Of a DNA stretch of 10,573 bases, positions 1 to 6,608 are shown in pieces. Under the pieces are notes generated by a model, which saw only the letters and a list, made by a program, of their open reading frames with translations, had not been told where the DNA came from and did no database searches. This DNA is from Ruminococcus sp. UBA7477 (lineage in GTDB: Bacteria; Bacillota; Clostridia; Oscillospirales; Ruminococcaceae). Both the position numbers and the translations under genes were made by a program. Location: positions 49,056-59,628 of the forward strand of contig DLOT01000006.1 of the NCBI GenBank assembly GCA_002479715.1, written 5' to 3'. Each line of letters opens with the position of its first letter. The stretch's first letter is position 1.

Positions 1-20
1 GAGCCGCCGCAGGCAATTGT

Positions 21-53
21 GCCTCCGTTTCATTTGAAATGGAGGCAATTTTT
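21..53 (+). terminator. Intrinsic terminator-like hairpin
   Basis: Positions 21-32 (GCCTCCGTTTCA) pair with 35-46 (TGAAATGGAGGC) with a single G-T wobble, followed by AATTTTT at 47-53. This is the usual shape of a rho-independent terminator for a plus-strand gene lying left of the window. An outer GAGCCG (1-6) and CGGCTC (60-65) also match as inverted repeats, so the whole 1-65 block could fold as one larger element cut by the window edge. Confidence 0.6.
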
Positions 54-95
54 GTGGGTCGGCTCACTGATATCTTTTTTGTAAAGACAACACAA

Positions 96-134
96 CGCCC
101 CCGTTTAAACGTTTTGTTTGTGCGGGGGCTTTTG
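96..134 (+). terminator. Intrinsic terminator
   Basis: GCCCCCG (97-103) pairs perfectly with CGGGGGC (123-129) and is followed by TTTTGTT. The G/C-only stem and the T tract on the plus strand make this a second terminator for rightward transcription entering the window. The loop is long (about 19 bases). Confidence 0.7.
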
Positions 135-150
135 TTATCCCTTTGAGCAT

Positions 151-223
151 AAAAATACCCCTTTTGTTAGACTCATTTTGTGATATATTTCTATTATAAC
201 ACATTGTCTAGCAAAAGGGGTAT
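151..223 (-). terminator. 18-bp inverted repeat, likely terminator of the permease remnant
   Basis: 155-172 (ATACCCCTTTTGTTAGAC) and 206-223 (GTCTAGCAAAAGGGGTAT) are inverted repeats matching at 17 of 18 positions, separated by 33 AT-rich bases. Read on the minus strand the second arm runs straight into TATTTTT (from plus 151-156), as in an intrinsic terminator, and it lies downstream of the leftward permease remnant. The arms are unusually long and the loop unusually large for a simple terminator, so a small mobile-element remnant is an alternative. Confidence 0.5.
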
Positions 224-260
224 ATCCGAACACCGAGAATAACAGCGTTCGGATATTTTT
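222..260 (+). terminator. Terminator-like hairpin
   Basis: ATATCCGAAC (222-231) pairs perfectly with GTTCGGATAT (247-256), followed by TTTT to position 260. The T tract is on the plus strand. The first arm overlaps the end of the 18-bp inverted repeat by two bases, so the two hairpins could compete. The stem also lies just past the stop of the leftward gene. Confidence 0.55.
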
Positions 261-286
261 CATTATTTCAAGGCCTGTTTAAAGGC

Positions 287-1051
287 CTATTTCTCGCGTA
301 TCATAACATACCTCTTCCTGTATATAACAACGGCAGGTATACTGCTGAATGACACCAGCGTAAAGGCTACGGTAGCGATGATAGCCAGTATGTTATTAAC
401 TCCCCAAACAAAGCCAAGGTCATTGGCAAAAGAATTAGCAACACCGAAAAACATCAACAGCAGGGCGATCATAACAGCGATCACCGATGAAATACCGGCA
501 GTGACACAGCTTATTATAAGAGAATCAAACGGCGTCGCTCCGTTGATATACAAAACGGCGTGTTTATTTAACTGTCTTGCAGAAATGATTGCAGATGAGC
601 ATATTACCCCGATAAGTATTATAACAACCATACAGCACACCACGGGGAGCATCTTATTGAAATCCTCGTTGCGGTAGATAAGACCTTTTCTTTGCAGCTG
701 ATCGAAGTTTATCAGCCAGCCGGGTTCCTCGCAATCGGCGTCGATAAGCACGGCTTCATTGTATGTCCTGTCCTCTTCCGAAAGGGGCTTGTCAAATGCT
801 ATAAGCATCGAGGGGCTGCGGAAGATATTTATATTGCCCTCTCTTATACTGTCCTCAAATGCCGACAAGGGCGCGATGACCTCGGTGCAGTCCATATAAT
901 TGGAATTCAAGCCGCCTGAGGAGTCGTCGTCAAAATCCTTGGAAAAAGAATACGGCAGATAAAGATCCAGAACACTCATATCAACGCCTATCATATTATA
1001 GTCGGGAAGATAGGTCTTGTCGGTCAGAACTCCTGAGATCTCAAGCTTGAC
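287..1051 (-). pseudogene. FtsX-like ABC transporter permease, C-terminal fragment
   Basis: This is the C-terminal part of an FtsX/MacB-type permease. The first ATG in frame is at 994, but the frame is open back to about 1051, reading VKLEISGVLTDKTYLPDYN before that ATG. An extracellular domain comes first (to about residue 110 counted from the ATG). Three membrane helices follow at about 115-137, 157-180 and 203-225. Between the first two lies a cytoplasmic loop (RQLNKHAVLYINGATPFDS), the coupling segment FtsX proteins use to contact the ATPase. No ribosome binding site precedes the ATG at 994, and the helix that should open this module is absent. I read it as the second half of a duplicated permease, out of frame with 1024-1887. 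A separately translated product cannot be excluded but looks unlikely. Confidence 0.7.
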
Positions 1052-1887
1052 CCCATGTACATAAAACAGTCGTATGTTTTCGCGCCGCAGATCTTATATA
1101 TCGCAAACTGCTTTCGCCTGCTGTTATTGATATAGTTGTAGCAAATGCCGCAGTTAAGCGCAACTATGACAAGCACCAAAGCCGACAGAGCTATCTGCGT
1201 ATTGTTCATCTGAACGTCCAGCAGCTCAGGGGCTTCAGGCTCAACGAACTTTATGGGATTAAAATGCATCATTATCTTATTTGATATGGCTTTACATTCA
1301 TCATAGGTGGGCTGATGCTCAAGCTCTATACTTAAATCTATCGGCACTACGCTTGGCGGCGTGTTTTCGCCGTAAAGAAAACACAAGGCAGATACTTCCG
1401 ATTTCTTCACTATATTATAGCTTATACCGTCTATAGTGATCTTATCGCCGACCTCATATCCTTTAACACTGGCGACAATATCGTAGGGGCCGTAGCTGCT
1501 TTCATAGTCGCTTATGCCGTAATAATATGAACTTACCGAAAGATATTCGCCGTCGATCTTAATTCTTCCGTGGACGGTAATATCGGCAGGATTGTCTTCA
1601 AAATTCCGGCTGACGTCATATAGACCGTTCTGAAACTCATCATAGGTCATTTTGCCGCCATACTTCTCTTCATCAGTTTTCGAGTCATCATACACATTGA
1701 TAAGATCGGCATAAAAAAATCTGCTTTCAAAAGAAGCGTCTTCAAATTCTGTAAAAGCATTGTATACAAGGCCGTAGCTGAAAAAGACGCATGTCAGCGA
1801 AACTATCTGGGTAAGTAATATCAGCAGATATATGTAAGGCTTTGATCTTAACGAGTTCCGCACTGTGTATATGATTTGCGAAAGCAC
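1024..1887 (-). pseudogene. FtsX-like ABC transporter permease, N-terminal fragment
   Basis: The N-terminal half of an FtsX-family permease, 287 codons. The start is GTG at 1887, preceded by a strong AAGGGGGG site 7-8 bases upstream. A first membrane helix lies at about residues 16-40, an extracellular domain at about 41-230, and a second helix at about 231-252. The coupling loop RRKQFAIYKICGAKTYDCF follows. The next helix should begin here, but after a few residues the frame reads SSLRSQEF and stops at 1024. The neighbouring frame continues with extracellular-type sequence of the downstream fragment. Loss of helices 3 onward together with a frame change fits a single out-of-frame deletion. 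Family members act with an ABC ATPase in export, peptide resistance or signalling; no ATPase gene lies in the window. The remnant still has a good promoter and start site. Confidence 0.75.
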
Positions 1888-1984
1888 TGTTTATCCCCCC
1901 TTTTGTCAATTTATCTTTCTTTTTGTCTGTCAAGAATTAATCGTAATTATAGTACCAAAATCCGAATATTTCTACTCTATCTCC

Positions 1985-2013
1985 ATTATAACGCTTAGTT
2001 TTTTATCTGTCAA
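1985..2013 (-). promoter_or_regulatory. Consensus sigma-A promoter for the permease remnant
   Basis: On the minus strand TTGACA (2013-2008) and TATAAT (1990-1985) are separated by exactly 17 bases, a full match to the vegetative consensus. Transcription would start near 1978, giving an untranslated leader of about 90 bases before the GTG at 1887. Confidence 0.85.
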
Positions 2014-2120
2014 GTTTATGCATAATTTGTTTACATTTTTTGTTTCCAGCAAAATTCCCGAACATAGTAATATCCTTTCCATTTAAAGCTTCCGTGTTTA
2101 TTTCGGCAGATGCATGACAA

Positions 2121-2163
2121 AAAAAAGCACCTGACACTTTTTTATTTGTGTCGGTGCTTTTTT
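2121..2163 (-). terminator. Bidirectional intrinsic terminator
   Basis: AAAAAAGCACC-T-GACAC (2121-2137) pairs with GTGTCGGTGCTTTTTT (2148-2163), one bulged T. A runs on the left and T runs on the right give U tracts in both directions. It lies 16 bases past the stop of the XRE regulator gene on the minus strand, so that gene is its most likely client. Confidence 0.8.
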
Positions 2164-2178
2164 GATAATATGCGGCTT

Positions 2179-2847
2179 TTATTCGCAGGCTATATAAATA
2201 TCCATGCTGTCCCCGTCCGTTTCAAAACAGGGAATAACATCTTTATACACCTGCTTTAAACCATTGATATTCATATACTCCATCAGCGTTTTGTATCCGT
2301 TGGGAATTATCACAAATGGATTTTCAAAGGGCTTTTCAATGTGTATTGCGGCATATTTGTGAGCCTGCTGCTCACATATCTCACAGCCCTCCGGGTTTAT
2401 TCCCTCGGGAAGTATCCATGCAGCCGTATAGCCGTGCATATTATACACATTGATCTGCTCCTGTGACAAATACGGGAAATCCCAGCCTATAGCCTTTGGA
2501 TTTTCTATTCCGTTTTTACGTGCTAACCCAAACACATGGTTGATAGCGTCTCCCTCCGGGTCGGTGCTGATAACCGTATACTTTACATAGCGAAAAGCCG
2601 GAACGGTTTCAACCCGCAGATCAGAATATGCGTCATCATTAGCGCAAAGTTCCTCCCTGAACAAATTATCAAGAGAACAGTTAAAAAGGCTGCAAATCTC
2701 TATAGCTTTTTCTATTTCGGGCTTGCACTCATCCAGTTCCCATTTTGAAACCGTCTGACGGCTTACATTAAGCTTTTCGGCAATTGCCTCCTGTGTCATG
2801 CAACAGTTAAGCCTGCGCAAATGCTGAAGATTTTTTCCAAAGCTCAT
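2179..2847 (-). CDS. XRE-family regulator with GyrI-like effector-binding domain
   Basis: A 222-aa predicted transcription factor. Residues about 3-60 form an XRE/Cro-type helix-turn-helix (MTQEAIAEKLNVSRQTVSKWE, where the SRQTVSKWE recognition helix is typical). After a short linker, about residues 78-222 resemble the GyrI-like/AraC effector-binding fold, ending in the usual acidic MDIYIACE strand. Such domains bind small molecules, so the protein probably senses a ligand and controls nearby promoters. The start chosen is ATG at 2847, with AAAGGA nine bases upstream. A TTG at 2865 in the same frame would place this site inside the coding region and is less likely. The gene is single, ends at a terminator, and is divergent from the GH31 gene 281 bases away, which makes that gene a plausible target. 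The ligand is unknown. Confidence 0.85.
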   Translation of the reverse strand: MSFGKNLQHLRRLNCCMTQEAIAEKLNVSRQTVSKWELDECKPEIEKAIEICSLFNCSLDNLFREELCANDDAYSDLRVETVPAFRYVKYTVISTDPEGDAINHVFGLARKNGIENPKAIGWDFPYLSQEQINVYNMHGYTAAWILPEGINPEGCEICEQQAHKYAAIHIEKPFENPFVIIPNGYKTLMEYMNINGLKQVYKDVIPCFETDGDSMDIYIACE

Positions 2848-2872
2848 AATATAACATCCTTTCAAGTTTTAT

Positions 2873-2884
2873 TGTAAGCTTACA
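2873..2884. promoter_or_regulatory. Candidate operator, perfect palindrome
   Basis: TGTAAGCTTACA is a perfect 12-bp palindrome centred just downstream of the regulator's -10 box and covering the expected transcription start. XRE-type dimers bind such sites, so negative autoregulation is a reasonable inference. I saw no second exact copy near the GH31 promoter. Confidence 0.5.
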
Positions 2885-2889
2885 TTCTT

Positions 2890-2917
2890 ATTATATCATA
2901 AATATTATTCTTCGCAA
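2890..2917 (-). promoter_or_regulatory. Promoter of the XRE-GyrI regulator
   Basis: On the minus strand TTGCGA (2917-2912) and TATAAT (2895-2890) are 16 bases apart. Transcription would start near 2883, inside the palindrome at 2873-2884, leaving a leader of about 35 bases. Confidence 0.65.
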
Positions 2918-3049
2918 CCAACCTTTATGAGCAATTTGCTTTATTTTTGCAACTTCAGGTTGCCGCGTAATGAAATTCATCGTTTTTTGTTTAATAAGCA
3001 ATATCCGAATACTGTTTCGCAGTAAAAATGATTTTATTAAAATGAATAC

Positions 3050-3078
3050 TTTACAATTCGCAAAAGCTGTGCTATCAT
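3050..3078 (+). promoter_or_regulatory. Likely promoter of the GH31 gene
   Basis: TTTACA (3050-3055) and TATCAT (3073-3078) are 17 bases apart, each one mismatch from consensus. A TATAAT at 3078-3083 overlaps the -10 but has no matching -35. A very AT-rich stretch (3025-3045) upstream could act as an UP element. A small inverted repeat, TACTG-5-CAGTA (3010-3024), sits near -65 and could be a regulator site. Confidence 0.55.
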
Positions 3079-3128
3079 ATAATATGGAATTGCTGTCCAC
3101 TTTACATTAAAAATTCAGGAGGTTACAT

Positions 3129-5150
3129 ATGAGATTTAAAAACGATAACGGAGCTTTGGTTTGTTATAACAACGGAGAGATGCTCAGGATCGAGGCATGG
3201 GGCAAGGATTCATTAAGAGTCAGAAGTACAATGCTCGGAGATTTTACTGGAAACAACTGGGCTTTGACCGAAGAACCCGCAAAAACCGAGCCGACGGTTA
3301 AGGTCGAATCTGTAGATCACTGGGTCGGCAACGGAGATATAGACAAGCGCGAGATCGCTACGATAATCAATGGCAGGATCAAAGCCGTCGTAAACTTTGT
3401 GGGCATTATTTCGTTCTATAAAGATGATAAGCTTATTCTTCGCGAATACTTCCGTATGTATGACGGAACCATCTCAAAGGGAAGCCGCTGTCTGAAGGTT
3501 ATAAATCGCGAATGGAAGGGCATCATCGGCGGAACGGAATATTCACTGAACGTTAAGTTTGACCCCAATCCCGGTGAAAAGATTTTCGGAATGGGGCAGT
3601 ATCAGCACAACTGTCTGGATCTTAAGGGCTGTGTTCTTGAACTTGCCCAGCGCAACTCACAGATATCCGTGCCCTTTGCGGTTTCCTCCCTCGGATACGG
3701 ACTGTTATGGAACAATCCCGCTGTCGGACGTGTTACATTCGGAAATAACTATACTGAGTGGATAGCAAGATCTACCCGTGAAATGGATTATTACATCACT
3801 GCCGCCGATACCCCAAAGGCTATTATTGATAACTATACTGCCGCAACGGGACGCGCGGATATGTTTCCCGAAGATCTTATGGGGCTGTGGCAATGCAAGT
3901 TAAGATACAGAACTCAGGATGAGGTTTTAACGGTTGCACGCCAATATCAGAAAGAAGGCATAAAGATCGACCAGATCGTCATTGACTTCTTTCACTGGAC
4001 CGTTCAGGGCGATTGGAAGTTTGATCCCAAATACTGGCCCGACCCAAAGGCTATGGTAGATGAGCTGCACAGTATGGGAATAAAGGTCATCGTGTCTATC
4101 TGGCCGTCGGTTGACAGAAAGAGCGAGAACTTCTGGCCGATGATGGAAAAAGGACTCCTCATTAAAACCGAGCGCGGCGCGGCGCAGACCTATGATTATC
4201 AGGGAGACTGTGTTGAGATAGACCCGTTCAATCCGGAAACACGAAAATATGTCTGGGAAGTATGCAGAAAAAATTATCTCAGCTATGGTATTGACGCTTT
4301 CTGGCTTGATAATTCAGAACCCGATTACGGCGTGTATGATTTTGAGAACTACAGATACTGCTGCGGCCCTGCTCTTGCTGTAAGCAATATGTATCCGCAG
4401 ATGTACAGCCGTGTATTTTATGATGAAATGAGCAAGAGCGGAAAGCCTGTCGTAAATCTTCTCAGATGTGCATGGGCAGGCTCTCAGAAATACGGAAATG
4501 TCGTCTGGTCAGGAGATGTTCCCTCAACATTTGAAGCGTTTGAGGATCAGCTTCAGTGCGGACTTAATATGGGCCTTGCAGGTATCCCGTGGTGGACCAC
4601 AGATATCGGAGGATTCATGACAGACGATGTAAATGATCCCGATTTCAGACAGCTTCTTATCAGGTGGTATCAGTTTGCCGTATATTCCGCTGTTTTGCGT
4701 ATGCACGGTGACAGAGGTCCTTACAATATCCCCGCGCTTGATGACCGCGACTGGGGCGGCGGATACCTTCACACAGGTCAGCCCAACGAATTATGGAGCT
4801 ACGGTGAAGAAAACTACAAGATAATGAAGCACTACTATGATATCCGCATCAGTATGCATGATTATATCAAAAAGCTGTATGAAGAAGCACACACAAACGG
4901 TTCGCCTCTTATCCGGACAATGTTCTATGAGTTCCCCGATGACAAGAAGTGCTGGGAGCTGAAGGATCAATATATGTTTGGTGACAGATATCTTGTTGCG
5001 CCTATTCTTCACTTAAATCAGTTTAAAAGAGAAGTATATCTCCCCGCAGGAACATGGACGCTTACATCAACAGGCGAGAAATACGATGGCGGACAGACCG
5101 TCACGGTTGATGCGCCTATCGAGTATACTCCTGTATTTGAAAAACAATAA
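3129..5150 (+). CDS. Glycoside hydrolase family 31 (alpha-glucosidase or alpha-xylosidase type)
   Basis: A complete 673-aa retaining alpha-glycosidase. The start ATG has AGGAGG six bases upstream. Order: N-terminal beta-sandwich (to about residue 230), catalytic barrel (about 250-570), and C-terminal beta domains ending in the usual APIEYTPVF. The nucleophile is Asp394 in FWLDNSEPD. The acid/base is Asp463 in VVWSGDVPST, 69 residues later, the normal GH31 spacing. IPWWTTDIGGF and DQYMFGDRYLVAPI are further family motifs. There is no signal peptide or membrane helix, so it should act in the cytoplasm on imported oligosaccharides, releasing alpha-linked glucose or xylose from the non-reducing end. 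The WLDxSEP form of the nucleophile motif occurs in alpha-xylosidase-like and some alpha-glucosidase members, so the substrate is open. No transporter gene adjoins it. The divergent XRE-GyrI regulator is its likely control. Confidence 0.92.
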   Translation: MRFKNDNGALVCYNNGEMLRIEAWGKDSLRVRSTMLGDFTGNNWALTEEPAKTEPTVKVESVDHWVGNGDIDKREIATIINGRIKAVVNFVGIISFYKDDKLILREYFRMYDGTISKGSRCLKVINREWKGIIGGTEYSLNVKFDPNPGEKIFGMGQYQHNCLDLKGCVLELAQRNSQISVPFAVSSLGYGLLWNNPAVGRVTFGNNYTEWIARSTREMDYYITAADTPKAIIDNYTAATGRADMFPEDLMGLWQCKLRYRTQDEVLTVARQYQKEGIKIDQIVIDFFHWTVQGDWKFDPKYWPDPKAMVDELHSMGIKVIVSIWPSVDRKSENFWPMMEKGLLIKTERGAAQTYDYQGDCVEIDPFNPETRKYVWEVCRKNYLSYGIDAFWLDNSEPDYGVYDFENYRYCCGPALAVSNMYPQMYSRVFYDEMSKSGKPVVNLLRCAWAGSQKYGNVVWSGDVPSTFEAFEDQLQCGLNMGLAGIPWWTTDIGGFMTDDVNDPDFRQLLIRWYQFAVYSAVLRMHGDRGPYNIPALDDRDWGGGYLHTGQPNELWSYGEENYKIMKHYYDIRISMHDYIKKLYEEAHTNGSPLIRTMFYEFPDDKKCWELKDQYMFGDRYLVAPILHLNQFKREVYLPAGTWTLTSTGEKYDGGQTVTVDAPIEYTPVFEKQ

Positions 5151-5169
5151 TACATTCTGATTGCAAAAT

Positions 5170-5238
5170 CGGCCGTTTTCGCAGCTGCCCGGAAGATCGA
5201 ACTGAAAACCACTTCCGGCAACGAATACGGCCGTTTTT
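5170..5238 (+). terminator. Large hairpin terminator after the GH31 gene
   Basis: CGGCCGTTTTCG (5170-5181) pairs with CGAATACGGCCG (5222-5233) with one mismatch. After an internal loop, CCGGAAG (5189-5195) pairs with CTTCCGG (5212-5218). TTTTT follows at 5234-5238. It begins 20 bases past the stop and ends rightward transcription. Confidence 0.85.
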
Positions 5239-5288
5239 ATGTTTTCATGCCGATCGTCTTTGACTGATGATGCTTGCTTTCCGTTTAG

Positions 5289-5306
5289 AAAGCTATGTAT
5301 AGCTTT
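5289..5306. repeat. 18-bp near-perfect palindrome upstream of the TcmP-like gene
   Basis: AAAGCTATGTATAGCTTT has two 8-bp arms around a GT centre. It lies about 80 bases upstream of the -10 and -35 boxes at 5387-5415. It is suited to binding a dimeric regulator. I have no direct evidence for a role. The rest of 5239-5386 shows no gene. Confidence 0.45.
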
Positions 5307-5386
5307 AGAAATGATGAGGCCGTATATGAAAAATATGTTTTACGTTACGGGTATCCATATAAAAACGCAAAAAACGTCAGCACTTG

Positions 5387-5415
5387 TTGAAATTTCATAT
5401 TTTATGTTGTATAAT
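5387..5415 (+). promoter_or_regulatory. Promoter of the TcmP-like gene
   Basis: TTGAAA (5387-5392) and TATAAT (5410-5415) are 17 bases apart. The start of transcription would be near 5422, giving a short leader to the GTG at 5445. Confidence 0.8.
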
Positions 5416-5444
5416 AGAATTAAGAATCATAACGAGGTGATCGG

Positions 5445-6485
5445 GTGAAAAGCAAAAATACAGGTCTTACCGGCGAATATCCTTCTGCGTCGGAAGTTTT
5501 CGAGCTGATCGTGAAATATACGGAAAGCCGCGCAAACAGGCATCTCAGCCAAAGCCAGTGCAAAACTCTGGTCTTCGCAGACTGTATGTTCCAAGGCTGC
5601 CGGGATAACTGCGCCGCGCAGAATTTCGGCTTGAAGATCGCCCAGATGCTTTACTCCTTTTCTCTGCAATACCCAAAGAAAAGGATCCTCGTTTTTCTCA
5701 GAAGCAACAGCAAAAGCCTATCCGCAAAATTGCCCGAAAACACCGCAAACTTTACCGTCTATGTGTCGTCTGAGGGAGAAAAAGAATATTTAAAGTACAT
5801 AAGCTCCAAGATCTCGGCTTGTCGGTTTGTCCACACTCTGCTTGCATATGATCCTTGCGGCTCGCCTGTTGATTGGGACTCAATTCTTCCATTCTTCAAT
5901 ACATGGGGCGATGTGATCTTCAATCTGACCGTTCCCGATGCGGCAAGTTTTTCATCTGCCGCCGATAAGCCTGAGTTTATAAAACGCATGGAAGCCGATA
6001 TCCATACTCCCTTTGAAAACATCTTTCCTTACGGAAGCGACAAACAGGCATATGAAACTCAGATAGGTTTCATAACGGAAAATATGCGGCTTCATAGATC
6101 CGAGGAGTATTATGTCGCCGCATATCCGTTTTTCGGCAAAAACGAAGAGGTCATATATAATCCGGTCCTTTATACGTCGGATCAAAGGGGCTTTGCGCTT
6201 TTCAAAAGTCTTGCATGGCAGATCTTCGGCGAGGAGAATCAGCCGGAATGCGGCCACTCTCGGTATTGTCTGACCGATATTGCAAGATTTCTGCAAAAAC
6301 GCTTTGACGGACCTCGGGGTGTTTCCTTTGATAAGGCTTGGAACGCACTGAGTGAGCATCCCGTTTTTCCGTCAGAAGGCTTTAAGGGAGCGATCAAGAA
6401 CAAGCTCAGAACCGACTGCGGCACGGTTATAGGCAGATCGGTATTTCACTTTAAAAGCAGCGATCTATACAAAAATCAGAGATAA
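5445..6485 (+). CDS. Uncharacterised 346-aa protein, possibly TcmP-like
   Basis: The start is GTG, with GAGGTGA seven bases upstream and a clear promoter before it. The protein is soluble, with no signal peptide or helix. Function is not recognised with certainty. The layout is reminiscent of the three-Cys-motif partner (TcmP) family, which has a Rossmann/methyltransferase-like fold. A predicted helix (SEVFELIVKYTESRA) is followed by a strand, KTLVFADCMFQG (about 40-51). Near residues 133-155, LLAYDPCGSPVDW precedes a strand DVIFNLTVPDAA, echoing the DPxG and inFP pattern of TcmP proteins. The C-terminal third (GFKGAIKNKLRTDCG) looks like a small helical or winged-helix domain. The aspartate-glycine motifs are weaker than in classic members, and no gene for a three-Cys partner lies nearby. 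An isolated, substrate-unknown protein is the safe reading. Confidence 0.7.
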   Translation: MKSKNTGLTGEYPSASEVFELIVKYTESRANRHLSQSQCKTLVFADCMFQGCRDNCAAQNFGLKIAQMLYSFSLQYPKKRILVFLRSNSKSLSAKLPENTANFTVYVSSEGEKEYLKYISSKISACRFVHTLLAYDPCGSPVDWDSILPFFNTWGDVIFNLTVPDAASFSSAADKPEFIKRMEADIHTPFENIFPYGSDKQAYETQIGFITENMRLHRSEEYYVAAYPFFGKNEEVIYNPVLYTSDQRGFALFKSLAWQIFGEENQPECGHSRYCLTDIARFLQKRFDGPRGVSFDKAWNALSEHPVFPSEGFKGAIKNKLRTDCGTVIGRSVFHFKSSDLYKNQR

Positions 6486-6503
6486 GCAGGATTATGACTT
6501 CAG

Positions 6504-6540
6504 ATCAAGGGATCGTGTCTGTTTTGGTCTTGATTTATTT
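6504..6540 (+). terminator. Weak terminator candidate
   Basis: ATCAAG (6504-6509) pairs with CTTGAT (6529-6534), followed by TTATTT. The stem is short and the loop long (19 bases). Its right arm overlaps the -35 box of the next gene, so it may only reduce readthrough, if it works at all. Confidence 0.3.
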
Positions 6541-6558
6541 GAAAAATAGTGGTATAAT
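6530..6558 (+). promoter_or_regulatory. Extended -10 promoter of the diguanylate cyclase gene
   Basis: TTGATT (6530-6535) and TATAAT (6553-6558) are 17 bases apart. TGG directly before the -10 box (6550-6552) gives the extended TGN form. The expected start is near 6565, which rules out the in-frame ATG at 6561 and supports ATG 6609. Confidence 0.8.
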
Positions 6559-6580
6559 AGATGTATAGCGTCTATTATAC
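6552..6580. promoter_or_regulatory. Operator candidate, perfect 10-bp inverted repeat over the -10 box
   Basis: GTATAATAGA (6552-6561) and TCTATTATAC (6571-6580) are exact inverted repeats around nine bases. The left arm contains the whole -10 box and the spacer covers the expected transcription start. A repressor bound here would block RNA polymerase. An RNA role is less likely, because the left arm is upstream of the expected start and would not be transcribed. Confidence 0.6.
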
Positions 6581-6608
6581 ACCAGCATTTCTTAAGGGCG
6601 GCGATTTG

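Noticed and set aside
1040..1060. Programmed ribosomal frameshift joining the two permease parts
   Set aside because: Only a short GGGG run is present, with no slippery heptamer, and the joined product would still lack several membrane helices.
1742..1933. Short minus-strand frame overlapping the permease start
   Set aside because: It overlaps the permease start in another frame, shows no family features, and the ribosome binding site fits the GTG at 1887.
2848..2865. TTG start at 2865 for the XRE-GyrI regulator
   Set aside because: It would place the AAAGGA ribosome binding site inside the coding region; ATG 2847 has correct spacing and begins the usual HTH N-terminus.
5239..5448. 69-codon plus-strand frame between the GH31 and TcmP-like genes
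   Set aside because: It has no ribosome binding site, overlaps the promoter of the next gene, and has no recognisable protein features.
6561..6608. Upstream ATG at 6561 for the diguanylate cyclase
   Set aside because: It lies before the expected transcription start of the extended -10 promoter and has no ribosome binding site.
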